Below are positions 24,694-32,600 of a DNA stretch of 64,000 nt, piece after piece. Made by a program: the position numbers and the translations under genes. The stretch is from Castellaniella sp049651205 (GTDB lineage: Bacteria > Pseudomonadota > Gammaproteobacteria > Burkholderiales > Burkholderiaceae_B), in assembly GCF_049651205.1 (NCBI RefSeq), contig NZ_JBASBR010000007.1, positions 62,001-126,000 on the forward strand, in the 5' to 3' direction. The notes beneath the pieces are model-generated. The model worked only from the letters and a program-made list of their open reading frames with translations, was not told the origin of the DNA and did not search any database. Position 1 is the first letter of the stretch, and each line of letters starts with the position of its first letter.

Positions 24694-25925
24694 GCAGATT
24701 GGCGCCTCATATCTGGCAGGAAAAACGCGGCCAGGCCCAGCAGGGGCAGATAGGCACACAAGTGATACACAAATGCAATGCTGGTGAGATCAGCCAGCTT
24801 GCCCAGCACCGCTGCACCAATACCAGCCATGCCAAAGGCCAGGCCATAAAACAGCCCGGATACAGTGCCGGTTTTGCCCGGCATCAACTCTTGCGCATAA
24901 ACAATAATGGCCGGAAATGCGGAAGCAATCATGACACCTGCGCAAAACACCAGGATCAGGGTCCATTGCAGGTTGACGTATGGCAAGGCCAAAGAAAACG
25001 GCGCCGTGCCAAGAATTGAACCCCAGATGACACGCTTGCGGCCAATGCGGTCTCCGACCGGGCCACCCACCAGCGTACCCGTAGCCACCCCGGCCAGAAA
25101 CACAAATAGAGAATACTGGGCTTGCTGGATATCCAGCCCAAAACGATCTATCAGGAAAAATGTGAAATAGCTGTTGAGACCGGCCAGATAAAAATACTTG
25201 CTGAAAATCAGCAAGAGCAAAATCATCAGCGCACCACGCACCTGACGATCAGCCAGACCGTTATCTACCTTGCCCAAAGAGCTGCGCCCCCGCACAGACG
25301 TCAGGTTGGCCGCATACCAGCGGCTGACACCAATCAGGATGCAGATGCCCAGCAGCGCAGCCAGGGACACCCAGGCCACGCTACCTTGCCCACGGGGCAC
25401 AATCAAAAGGGCGGCCAACAAGGGGCCAATAGACGAACCTATATTGCCACCCACCTGGAAGATGGACTGGGCCAAACCATGGTGGCCGGCAGACGCCATG
25501 CGTGCTACCCGCGAGGACTCTGGGTGAAATACTGAAGACCCGGCCCCCACAAGAGTGGCGGCCAGCACGACCAGAGGAAAGCTCCAGGCCTGTGACAGCA
25601 GCAAAAGCCCAGCGCAGGTGAAACTCATCCCGATAGGTAGGGAATAGGGCAGAGGCTTGCGATCGGTAAAGCGCCCCACCAGCGGTTGCAGTAGAGAAGA
25701 AGAAAACTGGAAGGCGAGGGTGATGAGACCAACCTGTACAAAGCTGAGATCAAAACGGCCTTGCAGCACAGGATAAATAGCCAGCAGCACCGACTGCATC
25801 ATGTCGTTGAGCAGGTGGGTAAAGCTGATGGCGCCCAACACCGGAAACGCAACCCCCGGCTGCGCAGCCGGGGGCTCAGGGCGAATCATGGGTGCCGCGG
25901 CACTGGAAGCGAACGTGGTCTTCAT
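24690..25925 (-). CDS. MFS transporter, fosmidomycin-resistance (Fsr) family
   Basis: A 411-residue, 12-helix exporter. SFTHLLNDMMQSVLLAIYPV and GAGSSVFHPESSRVARMASA are the defining motifs of the Fsr family, whose E. coli member pumps out fosmidomycin. GGPVGDRIGRKRVIW is the central motif A. It is the first gene of a two-gene MFS operon. Actual substrates cannot be inferred. Confidence 0.86.
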   Translation of the reverse strand: MKTTFASSAAAPMIRPEPPAAQPGVAFPVLGAISFTHLLNDMMQSVLLAIYPVLQGRFDLSFVQVGLITLAFQFSSSLLQPLVGRFTDRKPLPYSLPIGMSFTCAGLLLLSQAWSFPLVVLAATLVGAGSSVFHPESSRVARMASAGHHGLAQSIFQVGGNIGSSIGPLLAALLIVPRGQGSVAWVSLAALLGICILIGVSRWYAANLTSVRGRSSLGKVDNGLADRQVRGALMILLLLIFSKYFYLAGLNSYFTFFLIDRFGLDIQQAQYSLFVFLAGVATGTLVGGPVGDRIGRKRVIWGSILGTAPFSLALPYVNLQWTLILVFCAGVMIASAFPAIIVYAQELMPGKTGTVSGLFYGLAFGMAGIGAAVLGKLADLTSIAFVYHLCAYLPLLGLAAFFLPDMRRQSA

Positions 25926-26113
25926 GAAAAATCCGTGAAAGGGCGGATTCGATTAATTGTACGCTGATGTATCAAGCCATGCCCCCGCCGGGTACCCGGC
26001 GGCTGGACGTATGAGCACCATATGCAAATTGTGATCCACCAGATCGCCGACTGCAGTAGCATTGCGGTCGCAATATCAAACCCGCGACAGGACAGTCTCA
26101 GAGATTTCACAAA

Positions 26114-27001
26114 ATGACGGCCATTTTGCCTTGGATAATTTCTCGTGTCCGCACCGCCGTGCAAGATACGCTGCGGGGCATTGGGCAAATTTTTTTGCAG
26201 CCACACGCAGGGGCAGGCCTATGCTTTCTGTTGGCGGTCTTCGTTCAGTCTTGGATGGCCGCCCTGGCTTGCCTGCTGGGTGCGTTGACGGCCACAGCCT
26301 ACGCGGCTGTCTTTTATCCCGCGCCCGCCAGAAGGGCCGGACTGTACGGGTATAACAGCGGGCTTATCGGCATTGGTGTTCTAGTGGCTCTCTCGCCCTC
26401 CGCACTATCCTGCCTGCTGGCCACGGCACTGGGCATTATCGCCACCATTTGGTCACATCACTGGCGCAAGACACATACGCTTTCGCCGTATACCGCTCCC
26501 TTCATCGTCACTATCTGGCTGGTATTGGCTCTAGCACCTTGGGCTGGATGGCCACCTGCACAGACATCAGCGCCAGCCACCTTGCTTGCCGACCATTGGG
26601 GCATTGCAGCCGGCGTCCTGCGAGGGGTGGCACAAGTTCTGTTTATGGATCACCCGGCATCCGGCTTGCTGTGCGTACTGGGGCTGGCCTGGGCAAACCC
26701 TTGGACGGCGGCTCGAACTTTGTTTGTCTCAGCGCTGATGATGGCATTGGCATGGGGACTTGGTTTTCCGCTGGATCCCATTCTCATGGGCTTGTATGGC
26801 TTCAACGCAGTGCTGGTTTCCGAGGCGCTGCACCAGGCACAGCCAGGGCGTTGGCTGCTGTGGACGGTTGGCATCCTTTTAAGCCTGTTGCTCATGCGGG
26901 GATTTCAGCAACTCATGATACCTGCCCTGACCGCCCCGTTTGTTTTGAGCACCTGGGCAATCGAAAAAATGGCCTCGAGACGCCGCCATGGCGACATCTG
27001 A
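26114..27001 (+). CDS. Urea transporter (UT family channel)
   Basis: A 295-residue membrane protein with about ten helices in two homologous halves. LRGIGQIFLQPHAGAGLCFLLA and the second-half equivalent LRGVAQVLFMDHPASGLLCV are the paired urea-pore signatures, each followed by a polar helix (YGYNSGLIGIGV and YGFNAVLVSEAL). This channel lets urea pass down its gradient. No urease genes lie in the window. The 188-bp upstream region shows no clear promoter or ribosome site. Its end is convergent with norB. Confidence 0.85.
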   Translation: MTAILPWIISRVRTAVQDTLRGIGQIFLQPHAGAGLCFLLAVFVQSWMAALACLLGALTATAYAAVFYPAPARRAGLYGYNSGLIGIGVLVALSPSALSCLLATALGIIATIWSHHWRKTHTLSPYTAPFIVTIWLVLALAPWAGWPPAQTSAPATLLADHWGIAAGVLRGVAQVLFMDHPASGLLCVLGLAWANPWTAARTLFVSALMMALAWGLGFPLDPILMGLYGFNAVLVSEALHQAQPGRWLLWTVGILLSLLLMRGFQQLMIPALTAPFVLSTWAIEKMASRRRHGDI

Positions 27002-27028
27002 GGCCACTGTTCTGGTGGGTAATTTATC

Positions 27029-28720
27029 TTATGACGTGACTTGCACCATGGCTGGTGAGGCCTCCGGAGCAGCAGCAGGCTGGGGGCGTGCTTGCAAAGA
27101 TGCCAGGAAGCGCCATACAAACAGCAGCGTAATCAGCAAGAGGCCTGGATAACCGATGCCTGCCAGCACGTACGGGATAGTGGGATCTCCCTTGGACACC
27201 GCATCAAGGTTGAAACTGAGCAAACCCATGGTGATGATGGCTCCAAAAATCCACATCCCCATCAACCAAAGGCTGGCTTCGGACCCTTTAAGCGCCGAGC
27301 CCCAACCAGCCCTGGGTGCTGCATGCAGGCGCGGCTCGGGGACTACTGCCGAAGGCTGCCGCAAACCCAAGGTAAGCAGGTCATAGACCAGCAGGCCTGT
27401 GCCCACTGCAAATACCAGACCGAAGATCGGGATGAGCACTTTATAAAACTGCATGGCTGGAAATACTTCTCCGCCAAACCAGCTCAGGCCCATGGAACGG
27501 TACAGAAACACCTGGATGGTACCGCCAATGGCAAAGGCAAAGGCAATGCCCAGCATACCGGTGAGAACCAGCCAGAAAGCCACCCGCCCCAGGCGTTGGT
27601 CGAAAGACTTGACGCCGCGCAACAGGGGAACGGCATAGTAGGCTGACGCGATACCCAGCATGCCAAAGGTGCCAAACATCGCCAGATGTGCGTGGCTGGG
27701 CGTCACCCACGTGCCATGCGACCAGACGTTGGTCAGCGCGAAGGTCATGGTGAAACCGAGAATGCCGGCACCCACTTGTTCGAGCACCACAGAGCCCAGA
27801 ATAAAGTAAAACGCAGGGGCATTGGCTAGGGGTTTGTTGTCCTGGTGAGCATCCAGGTAAATATGCCAGAAGCAAAATACCAGAGGCAGGGGCTCGAGGG
27901 CACTGAACAAAGAGCCCCAGAACTGCCAGAAGGCAGGGGTGCCAATCCAGAAGTAATGGTGCGCATTGCCGATCAGGCCCGAGAGCCACACCAGAGCCAC
28001 ACCCCAAAAGACAGCGTACCCCACAGACTTCACATCCGCCTTGAACATCAATACCAGCAAGAACCCCACCAGGCTGATATGGATGACTTCCCAGACGCCT
28101 TCAACCCAATAATGAACGACATACCAGCGGAAATACTCTTGGAGGTCAAGGCGATCAATGAAAAACACACCAAACAGCCAGACAAAGGTAAGCGCCGTCA
28201 CACCGATGGCCAGCCCCCAGTGGATTTCGTTCCATTCGCGACGTGGGGGAAATGTGCGCAACACCACCCACGCCAGGATTGCAAAACCAATGAAGATGAC
28301 AACATCAGCAGCACGGCCAGCTTCGAGGTACTCCAACCCCTCTTGCAGCCAGGGCTGACCCGCCCACCAACCGGCCACGCCGTCTGCCGCCAAGCTTTGC
28401 GTGGCGACGTTCCAGACAGTGACGATAATCAGTGCATAAAACAAGATCTGAATCAGCCACGGGGCCGCGAGCTCCCGTTTGGAGAGCAGGGGCCCAATAA
28501 ACAAAATGGTGCCGATAAAACCCGAGAGAATCCATAGAATCCCTAGATTGGTGTGCTCGGCCCGCAAGATATTGAAATTGGCAATCCCTGCCAGCAAGGT
28601 TGGATCGACGTGCTGGGTGGCAATAATCAAGCCAAACAACATCTGAAACAGAAACAGCACCAGCATCAGCAGGAAAAACCGCAAACTGAGCCGTTGAGTA
28701 CGGTATTCGATTTTGATCAT
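27029..28720 (-). CDS. norB: Nitric oxide reductase large subunit, C-terminally extended
   Basis: A 563-residue haem-copper-superfamily protein reducing 2 NO to N2O. All cNOR ligands are present: His56 and His345 (haem b), His343 (haem b3), His203/His254/His255 (FeB), Glu207 beside FeB, plus Glu211 and Glu276. Each is exactly four residues lower than in Pseudomonas aeruginosa NorB, so the core is collinear with cNOR. Unlike cNOR (about 466 residues, 12 helices) it continues for about 95 residues with two more predicted helices (LWLMGMWIFGAIITMGLLSF and a last one before residue 550). It lacks the fused N-terminal domain of qNOR. The start at 28720 is set by homology (MIKIEYRTQRLSLRF); it follows the cytochrome gene by 13 nt. 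Confidence 0.88.
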   Translation of the reverse strand: MIKIEYRTQRLSLRFFLLMLVLFLFQMLFGLIIATQHVDPTLLAGIANFNILRAEHTNLGILWILSGFIGTILFIGPLLSKRELAAPWLIQILFYALIIVTVWNVATQSLAADGVAGWWAGQPWLQEGLEYLEAGRAADVVIFIGFAILAWVVLRTFPPRREWNEIHWGLAIGVTALTFVWLFGVFFIDRLDLQEYFRWYVVHYWVEGVWEVIHISLVGFLLVLMFKADVKSVGYAVFWGVALVWLSGLIGNAHHYFWIGTPAFWQFWGSLFSALEPLPLVFCFWHIYLDAHQDNKPLANAPAFYFILGSVVLEQVGAGILGFTMTFALTNVWSHGTWVTPSHAHLAMFGTFGMLGIASAYYAVPLLRGVKSFDQRLGRVAFWLVLTGMLGIAFAFAIGGTIQVFLYRSMGLSWFGGEVFPAMQFYKVLIPIFGLVFAVGTGLLVYDLLTLGLRQPSAVVPEPRLHAAPRAGWGSALKGSEASLWLMGMWIFGAIITMGLLSFNLDAVSKGDPTIPYVLAGIGYPGLLLITLLFVWRFLASLQARPQPAAAPEASPAMVQVTS

Positions 28721-28733
28721 GACGGTTTCCCCA

Positions 28734-29693
28734 TTAAAGGCTGCGCAGATAAGCCACAATGGCTTGCATGTCGGATTCACTGACAAGCGTGTCATAAGGT
28801 GGCATTACGTGAGGTGGATAACCTTCGACGACCTGCGCATCCGGGGTGCGGATCGACCGAACCAGATAGGCATCATCGGCCACCACGCTTGTGCCATCCG
28901 CCAGCGTGACCTGGCGACCTGACAGCCCGCCCCACCCAGGCCCAACCAGACGTTTTTGGTCGGTGGCGTGACACGACACACAACCCAGGCTATTTACCAG
29001 CTGCTTGCCAACAAGCACCGGATCCTGTGCAGCATCCACGGCAGGTGCCTGGGCAGATGCGCCAGAGACAGGGCCTGCGGCAGCCTGGGCCTGAGCGGCC
29101 AATGCCACTACAGGTAAGCGGCGATCAGGATTGGGCTTGGGCGGCCAGCCCTCGGTGTTTAAGGCAGAGGTGTATTTGAAGAAGGCAATCAGCTGGGTGA
29201 TTTCGGTGGCGCTAAGCGGCAGGTTTGGCATCAGTGTGTGCTGCCCGCCACGCTGGTGGATGCGCTCGACGGCACCCGGATAGCGTTTCAGGTAGTCGGT
29301 GATTTCTGCCGTACCCGCATCCTTTTGCACCATGGCATTTTGAAGCTGTACCTTGACTGCAGCCTCAGTGGGCCAGCCCCCGGCAGAGGGCAAAAATGCA
29401 CTGAGCCAGGCAGGGCCCGCGTCTTCGTAGATGTTGGTTAGATCCGGCCCGAAATAAGCACCGTTGCCAACGATGGTGTGGCACCCCATGCAGTTGTATG
29501 CCTGGAACACCCGTTTACCCATCACCGCATCGGCGTCGCCATAATAAGTGTTGTTGGGAATTGCCTGTTTGTGAGAGGGCACAAACGACCAGACAGACAG
29601 CAGTAAAAATGCAATCAGCATCAGGGCAAGTACTGCAAGCGCCACATGGCGTTTGGCCCCTTCGCGGCAATCGGTTCCGTTGGCGCAGCTCAT
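28734..29693 (-). CDS. norC: NorC-like subunit fused to a second cytochrome c domain
   Basis: A 319-residue protein with an N-terminal membrane helix (residues 16-37) and two haem c sites. The first (CMGCH, 68-72) lies in a NorC-type domain: GNGAYFGPDLTNIYEDAG, a Met in TLMPNLPLSATEI, and the NorC-like end ALNTEGWPPKP. A Pro/Ala-rich linker (about 191-222) leads to a second class I cytochrome c (CVSCH, 238-242; Met in HVMPPYDTL), which resembles the cytochrome domain fused to some oxidase subunit II proteins. Standard NorC has about 150 residues and one haem. The start overlaps the small upstream gene as ATGA. The extra haem may be a second electron entry point; that is inference. Confidence 0.82.
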   Translation of the reverse strand: MSCANGTDCREGAKRHVALAVLALMLIAFLLLSVWSFVPSHKQAIPNNTYYGDADAVMGKRVFQAYNCMGCHTIVGNGAYFGPDLTNIYEDAGPAWLSAFLPSAGGWPTEAAVKVQLQNAMVQKDAGTAEITDYLKRYPGAVERIHQRGGQHTLMPNLPLSATEITQLIAFFKYTSALNTEGWPPKPNPDRRLPVVALAAQAQAAAGPVSGASAQAPAVDAAQDPVLVGKQLVNSLGCVSCHATDQKRLVGPGWGGLSGRQVTLADGTSVVADDAYLVRSIRTPDAQVVEGYPPHVMPPYDTLVSESDMQAIVAYLRSL

Positions 29694-29938
29694 GATTGGC
29701 CCTCCTTGGAGGAATCTGCCTGACGCGTCAGGGCATCATGCAGGAAAAGCGTACGCAGACAGCCTAAAAACACGTAAAAGACATAAACCGCCAAGACAAA
29801 CCCCAGCACCATGTAGACTCGCCACATGCCAGGGGATTCGGCCCAATAACTGAAACTGCGCCAGTATGGCCAAGACAGCAGCACACTGACCAGACCAGCA
29901 AGGGCAGACAAGACCACGTCAATGAGGCGCTGCGCCAT
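29690..29938 (-). CDS. Small two-helix membrane protein of the NO reductase operon
   Basis: An 82-residue protein with two hydrophobic helices (VVLSALAGLVSVLLSW and YMVLGFVLAVYVFYVFLG) joined by a short loop, and a charged C-terminal tail. It is the first gene of the operon, overlaps the NorC-like gene by 4 nt, and has no recognisable family. Position and coupling suggest an accessory or third subunit of the reductase, in the way NorH accompanies NorCB in Thermus, though no sequence relation is claimed. Confidence 0.65.
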   Translation of the reverse strand: MAQRLIDVVLSALAGLVSVLLSWPYWRSFSYWAESPGMWRVYMVLGFVLAVYVFYVFLGCLRTLFLHDALTRQADSSKEGQS

Positions 29939-30244
29939 GTAGTTCTCCCAAGTAGGTTGAGCGGCAGACTCAGTCTAGGGAGCAGCGCCACAGCGCAGGT
30001 GGATATCCTTACTCACGTATCGAAAACCAATCGTTTCTAATAGTTTTTGTCTTGATACGAACGTTGCATACAGGGCTTTCGCTAAGCGTAAATTATTGCC
30101 AAAGCAAGGGGCCGGCAGCAGCCTTGCTGAAAGGCTCTCGGATATATGCTGGAATTTCCTTAACCTGCATCAATAATTACATGAAACAGGGACTTTCCAT
30201 GAGCAGTACCAACTCAACCCCACTAAGGGCGGGATCAGTCTGTG
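29939..30244. promoter_or_regulatory. Upstream region of the NO reductase operon, facing the yicC 3' end
   Basis: A 306-bp gene-free stretch. It contains a loose inverted repeat, CGTATC (30016-30021) with GATACG (30054-30059) and matching A-rich and T-rich inner flanks, about 80-120 bp upstream of the first nor-operon gene. This could be a regulator site. I find no good FNR (TTGAT-N4-ATCAA) or NsrR box and no sigma-54 element. The yicC-proximal end holds a short apparent gene start (30199-30240, see findings). Confidence 0.35.
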
Positions 30245-31153
30245 CTACTCGATATTTTGCGCCTGTTCACGCATCTGCTCAATCAGCAGTTTGAGGTCGA
30301 TGGCCGCCTCGGTAACCGTCAACGCAGCGGCTTTTGATCCAAGGGTATTGGCTTCGCGGTTCATCTCCTGAAACAGGAAATCCAGCCGCTTGCCACTACC
30401 TCTGCTGGCAGAGACGTGTCGGCCGTGCAGGATATCGCGCAGTTCTTGCAAATGCGATTGCAGCCGGGTAAGTTCTTCGGCCACATCTACCCGCAGACCA
30501 AACAAACTGGCCTCCTGGGCGATACGGGCTGTGAGCTCAGCCCCACTGATGGCTTCAAAACCTTCGGGGCTCGCTGCCAGTAAGGCATCACGCAGACGTT
30601 GTGCGACGCGTGCCTGATGCTGGCGCACAAACTCGGGGAGTTCGGCCTCAACCCGCTTGACCAGCACGTCCACTTCATCGGCCATTTGCAGCATGGCCTG
30701 GGCCAACCGGGCTCCTTCGCGCTCGCGGGCAGCCTGAAACTCTTGCAGTGCCTGAGCGCACGCCTGATCGCTCAGCGTTTGCCAGACATCCGGATCCAGC
30801 CCCAAACGGGCCACGCCTTCACGCGGTAGCTCCGCCAGTGAGGGCGCTGCGAGGTCGGGAATATAGCGACGGGCAAACTCTAGTTGCTTGGCCAACACCT
30901 GCACAGCCGCCTCATCGATGGGGCGTGGGGCATCGGTGGCATTGGCGCTATAGCTGAGCCGGATTTCGATCTTGCCCCGCAATGCAGTACGACTCACTGC
31001 GTCGCGAATCGAGCCTTCTGCAAAGCGGAGGTCTTCTGGAATCCGGAGATTGAGATCCAGAAAGCGGTTATTGACACTGCGGATTTCAACCGATAGGGCA
31101 CCAGGTGCGGACTCCAGGCGGCTGGCCCCATAGGCCGTCATACTACGAATCAT
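30245..31153 (-). CDS. yicC: YicC-family endoribonuclease
   Basis: A 302-residue protein starting MIRSMTAYGASRLESAPGAL and ending LLIEQMREQAQNIE, both diagnostic of the YicC/YloC family. E. coli YicC is an endoribonuclease implicated in small-RNA turnover. The long central region is helical. The start at 31153 fits the family; the reading frame extends further upstream without support. It is divergent from rph with a 71-nt gap. In many relatives yicC is directly upstream of gmk, but here gmk is 29.5 kb away. Confidence 0.92.
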   Translation of the reverse strand: MIRSMTAYGASRLESAPGALSVEIRSVNNRFLDLNLRIPEDLRFAEGSIRDAVSRTALRGKIEIRLSYSANATDAPRPIDEAAVQVLAKQLEFARRYIPDLAAPSLAELPREGVARLGLDPDVWQTLSDQACAQALQEFQAAREREGARLAQAMLQMADEVDVLVKRVEAELPEFVRQHQARVAQRLRDALLAASPEGFEAISGAELTARIAQEASLFGLRVDVAEELTRLQSHLQELRDILHGRHVSASRGSGKRLDFLFQEMNREANTLGSKAAALTVTEAAIDLKLLIEQMREQAQNIE

Positions 31154-31224
31154 CTGCGTGCCTTTCTGATTCTCTACAATAAAGAACATATTGTAGTCTG
31201 GCTCATGATTCTGGAAATTCTCAC

Positions 31225-31977
31225 ATGTCCTCCACACCCGCTGTCGTATCTGCCTCCCGTTCTGCCAACCGTGCGCCTGACGCCCTGCGCCCTGTGCAAC
31301 TGATCACCGGGTATACGCGCCACGCAGAAGGCTCGGTACTGGCCTGCATGGGCGAGACGCGCGTACTGTGCACCGCCAGTGTGCTCGACAAAGTACCGCC
31401 TTTCCTCAGGGGAAAAGGGCAGGGCTGGGTAACCGCAGAATACGGCATGCTGCCCCGTGCCACCCACACCCGGGGCGACCGCGAAGCAGCCAGAGGCAAG
31501 CAAAGCGGCCGTACACAAGAGATCCAGCGCCTCATTGGCCGCAGTTTGCGCGCAGTCTTTGATCTTGCCGCCCTGGGCGAGCGCACCCTGCAGCTGGATT
31601 GTGACGTGCTGCAGGCAGATGGTGGTACGCGCTGCGCCAGCATTACCGGTGCCTGGTTGGCAGCCGCCTTGGCCATTAAGGGCCTCAAGGCACAAGGGCT
31701 GGTATCCGGCGAGCCACTTATCGGGCAGGTTGGGGCAGTGTCCGTTGGACTCGTCAACAAAATACCCATGCTCGATCTTGATTACGTCGAGGATTCCGGC
31801 TGCGACACGGACATGAACGTCGTCATGACAGACACAGGGGGGTTCGTCGAAGTGCAGGGCACAGGCGAGGGCGGCAGCTTCCAGCGCAAAGAGCTCAACA
31901 CACTGCTTGACCTCGCCGACCACGGCATTCGCCAGCTTATTTTGGCGCAGCAGCAGGCACTGGAGGCCGCGCAATGA
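31225..31977 (+). CDS. rph: Ribonuclease PH
   Basis: A 250-residue phosphorolytic 3' exoribonuclease that trims tRNA 3' ends. It shows SANRAPDALRPVQLITGYTR, GWVTAEYGMLPRATHTR (phosphate and RNA-binding region), GRTQEIQRLIGRSLRAVFDL and the metal/phosphate site DLDYVEDSGCDTDMNVVM. It starts an operon with rdgB (4-nt overlap) and hemW. Confidence 0.96.
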   Translation: MSSTPAVVSASRSANRAPDALRPVQLITGYTRHAEGSVLACMGETRVLCTASVLDKVPPFLRGKGQGWVTAEYGMLPRATHTRGDREAARGKQSGRTQEIQRLIGRSLRAVFDLAALGERTLQLDCDVLQADGGTRCASITGAWLAAALAIKGLKAQGLVSGEPLIGQVGAVSVGLVNKIPMLDLDYVEDSGCDTDMNVVMTDTGGFVEVQGTGEGGSFQRKELNTLLDLADHGIRQLILAQQQALEAAQ

Positions 31978-32588
31978 GCCGTGTTGTTCTGGCATCCAAC
32001 AACCCTGGCAAACTGAAAGAGTTCTCCCTCAGCCTCACGGCTGCAGGCATCGAAATGGTGCCACAGGGCGAACTCGGCGTCAGCGAGGCTGAAGAACCCT
32101 TTGACACCTTTGTCGAAAACGCGCTGGCCAAGGCGCGACACGCCAGTCGTATCACAGGGTTGCCCGCACTGGCCGATGACTCCGGCCTTTGTGTCTCTGC
32201 TCTGGGGGGGGCTCCGGGGGTGCATTCGGCACGCTATGCCGTAGCCACTGACGGCAGCCGCTCTGACGCTGCCAACAACGCGCACCTGATCGCCGAGATG
32301 GCAGGCCACACCGACACCCGCGCCGCTTACGTAGCCGTACTGGTCTATCTGCGTAGCGCACTGGACCCACGCCCCATCGTGGTAGAAGGCAGTTGGGCCG
32401 GTGAAGTGCTCTCCGCACCGCGCGGACACAACGGCTTTGGCTACGATCCCTTATTCTATTTGCCCGATCTGGGCATGACTGCCGCCGAGCTGCCGCTCGA
32501 ACAAAAGACCATGCTCAGTCACCGCGCACGAGCACTTCGGGCGCTGCTGCAAGCCTTACGGGGCGAATCCTTCAACTCAAAATCCTGA
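31974..32588 (+). CDS. rdgB: dITP/XTP pyrophosphatase
   Basis: A 204-residue Ham1-family enzyme that hydrolyses non-canonical purine nucleotides (dITP, XTP) to monophosphates, cleaning the precursor pool. Motifs: VLASNNPGKLKEF at the start, TFVENALAKARHAS, LPALADDSGLCVSALGGAPGVHSARYA (catalytic Asp) and GHNGFGYDPLFYLPD. It overlaps rph by 4 nt and is followed by hemW after 12 nt. Confidence 0.95.
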   Translation: MSRVVLASNNPGKLKEFSLSLTAAGIEMVPQGELGVSEAEEPFDTFVENALAKARHASRITGLPALADDSGLCVSALGGAPGVHSARYAVATDGSRSDAANNAHLIAEMAGHTDTRAAYVAVLVYLRSALDPRPIVVEGSWAGEVLSAPRGHNGFGYDPLFYLPDLGMTAAELPLEQKTMLSHRARALRALLQALRGESFNSKS

Positions 32589-32600
32589 GCACACCTGGCC

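Noticed and set aside
30044..30059. FNR box upstream of the NO reductase operon
   Set aside because: TTGAT is present at 30053-30057 but the second half-site (ATCAA) at the required 4-nt spacing is missing.
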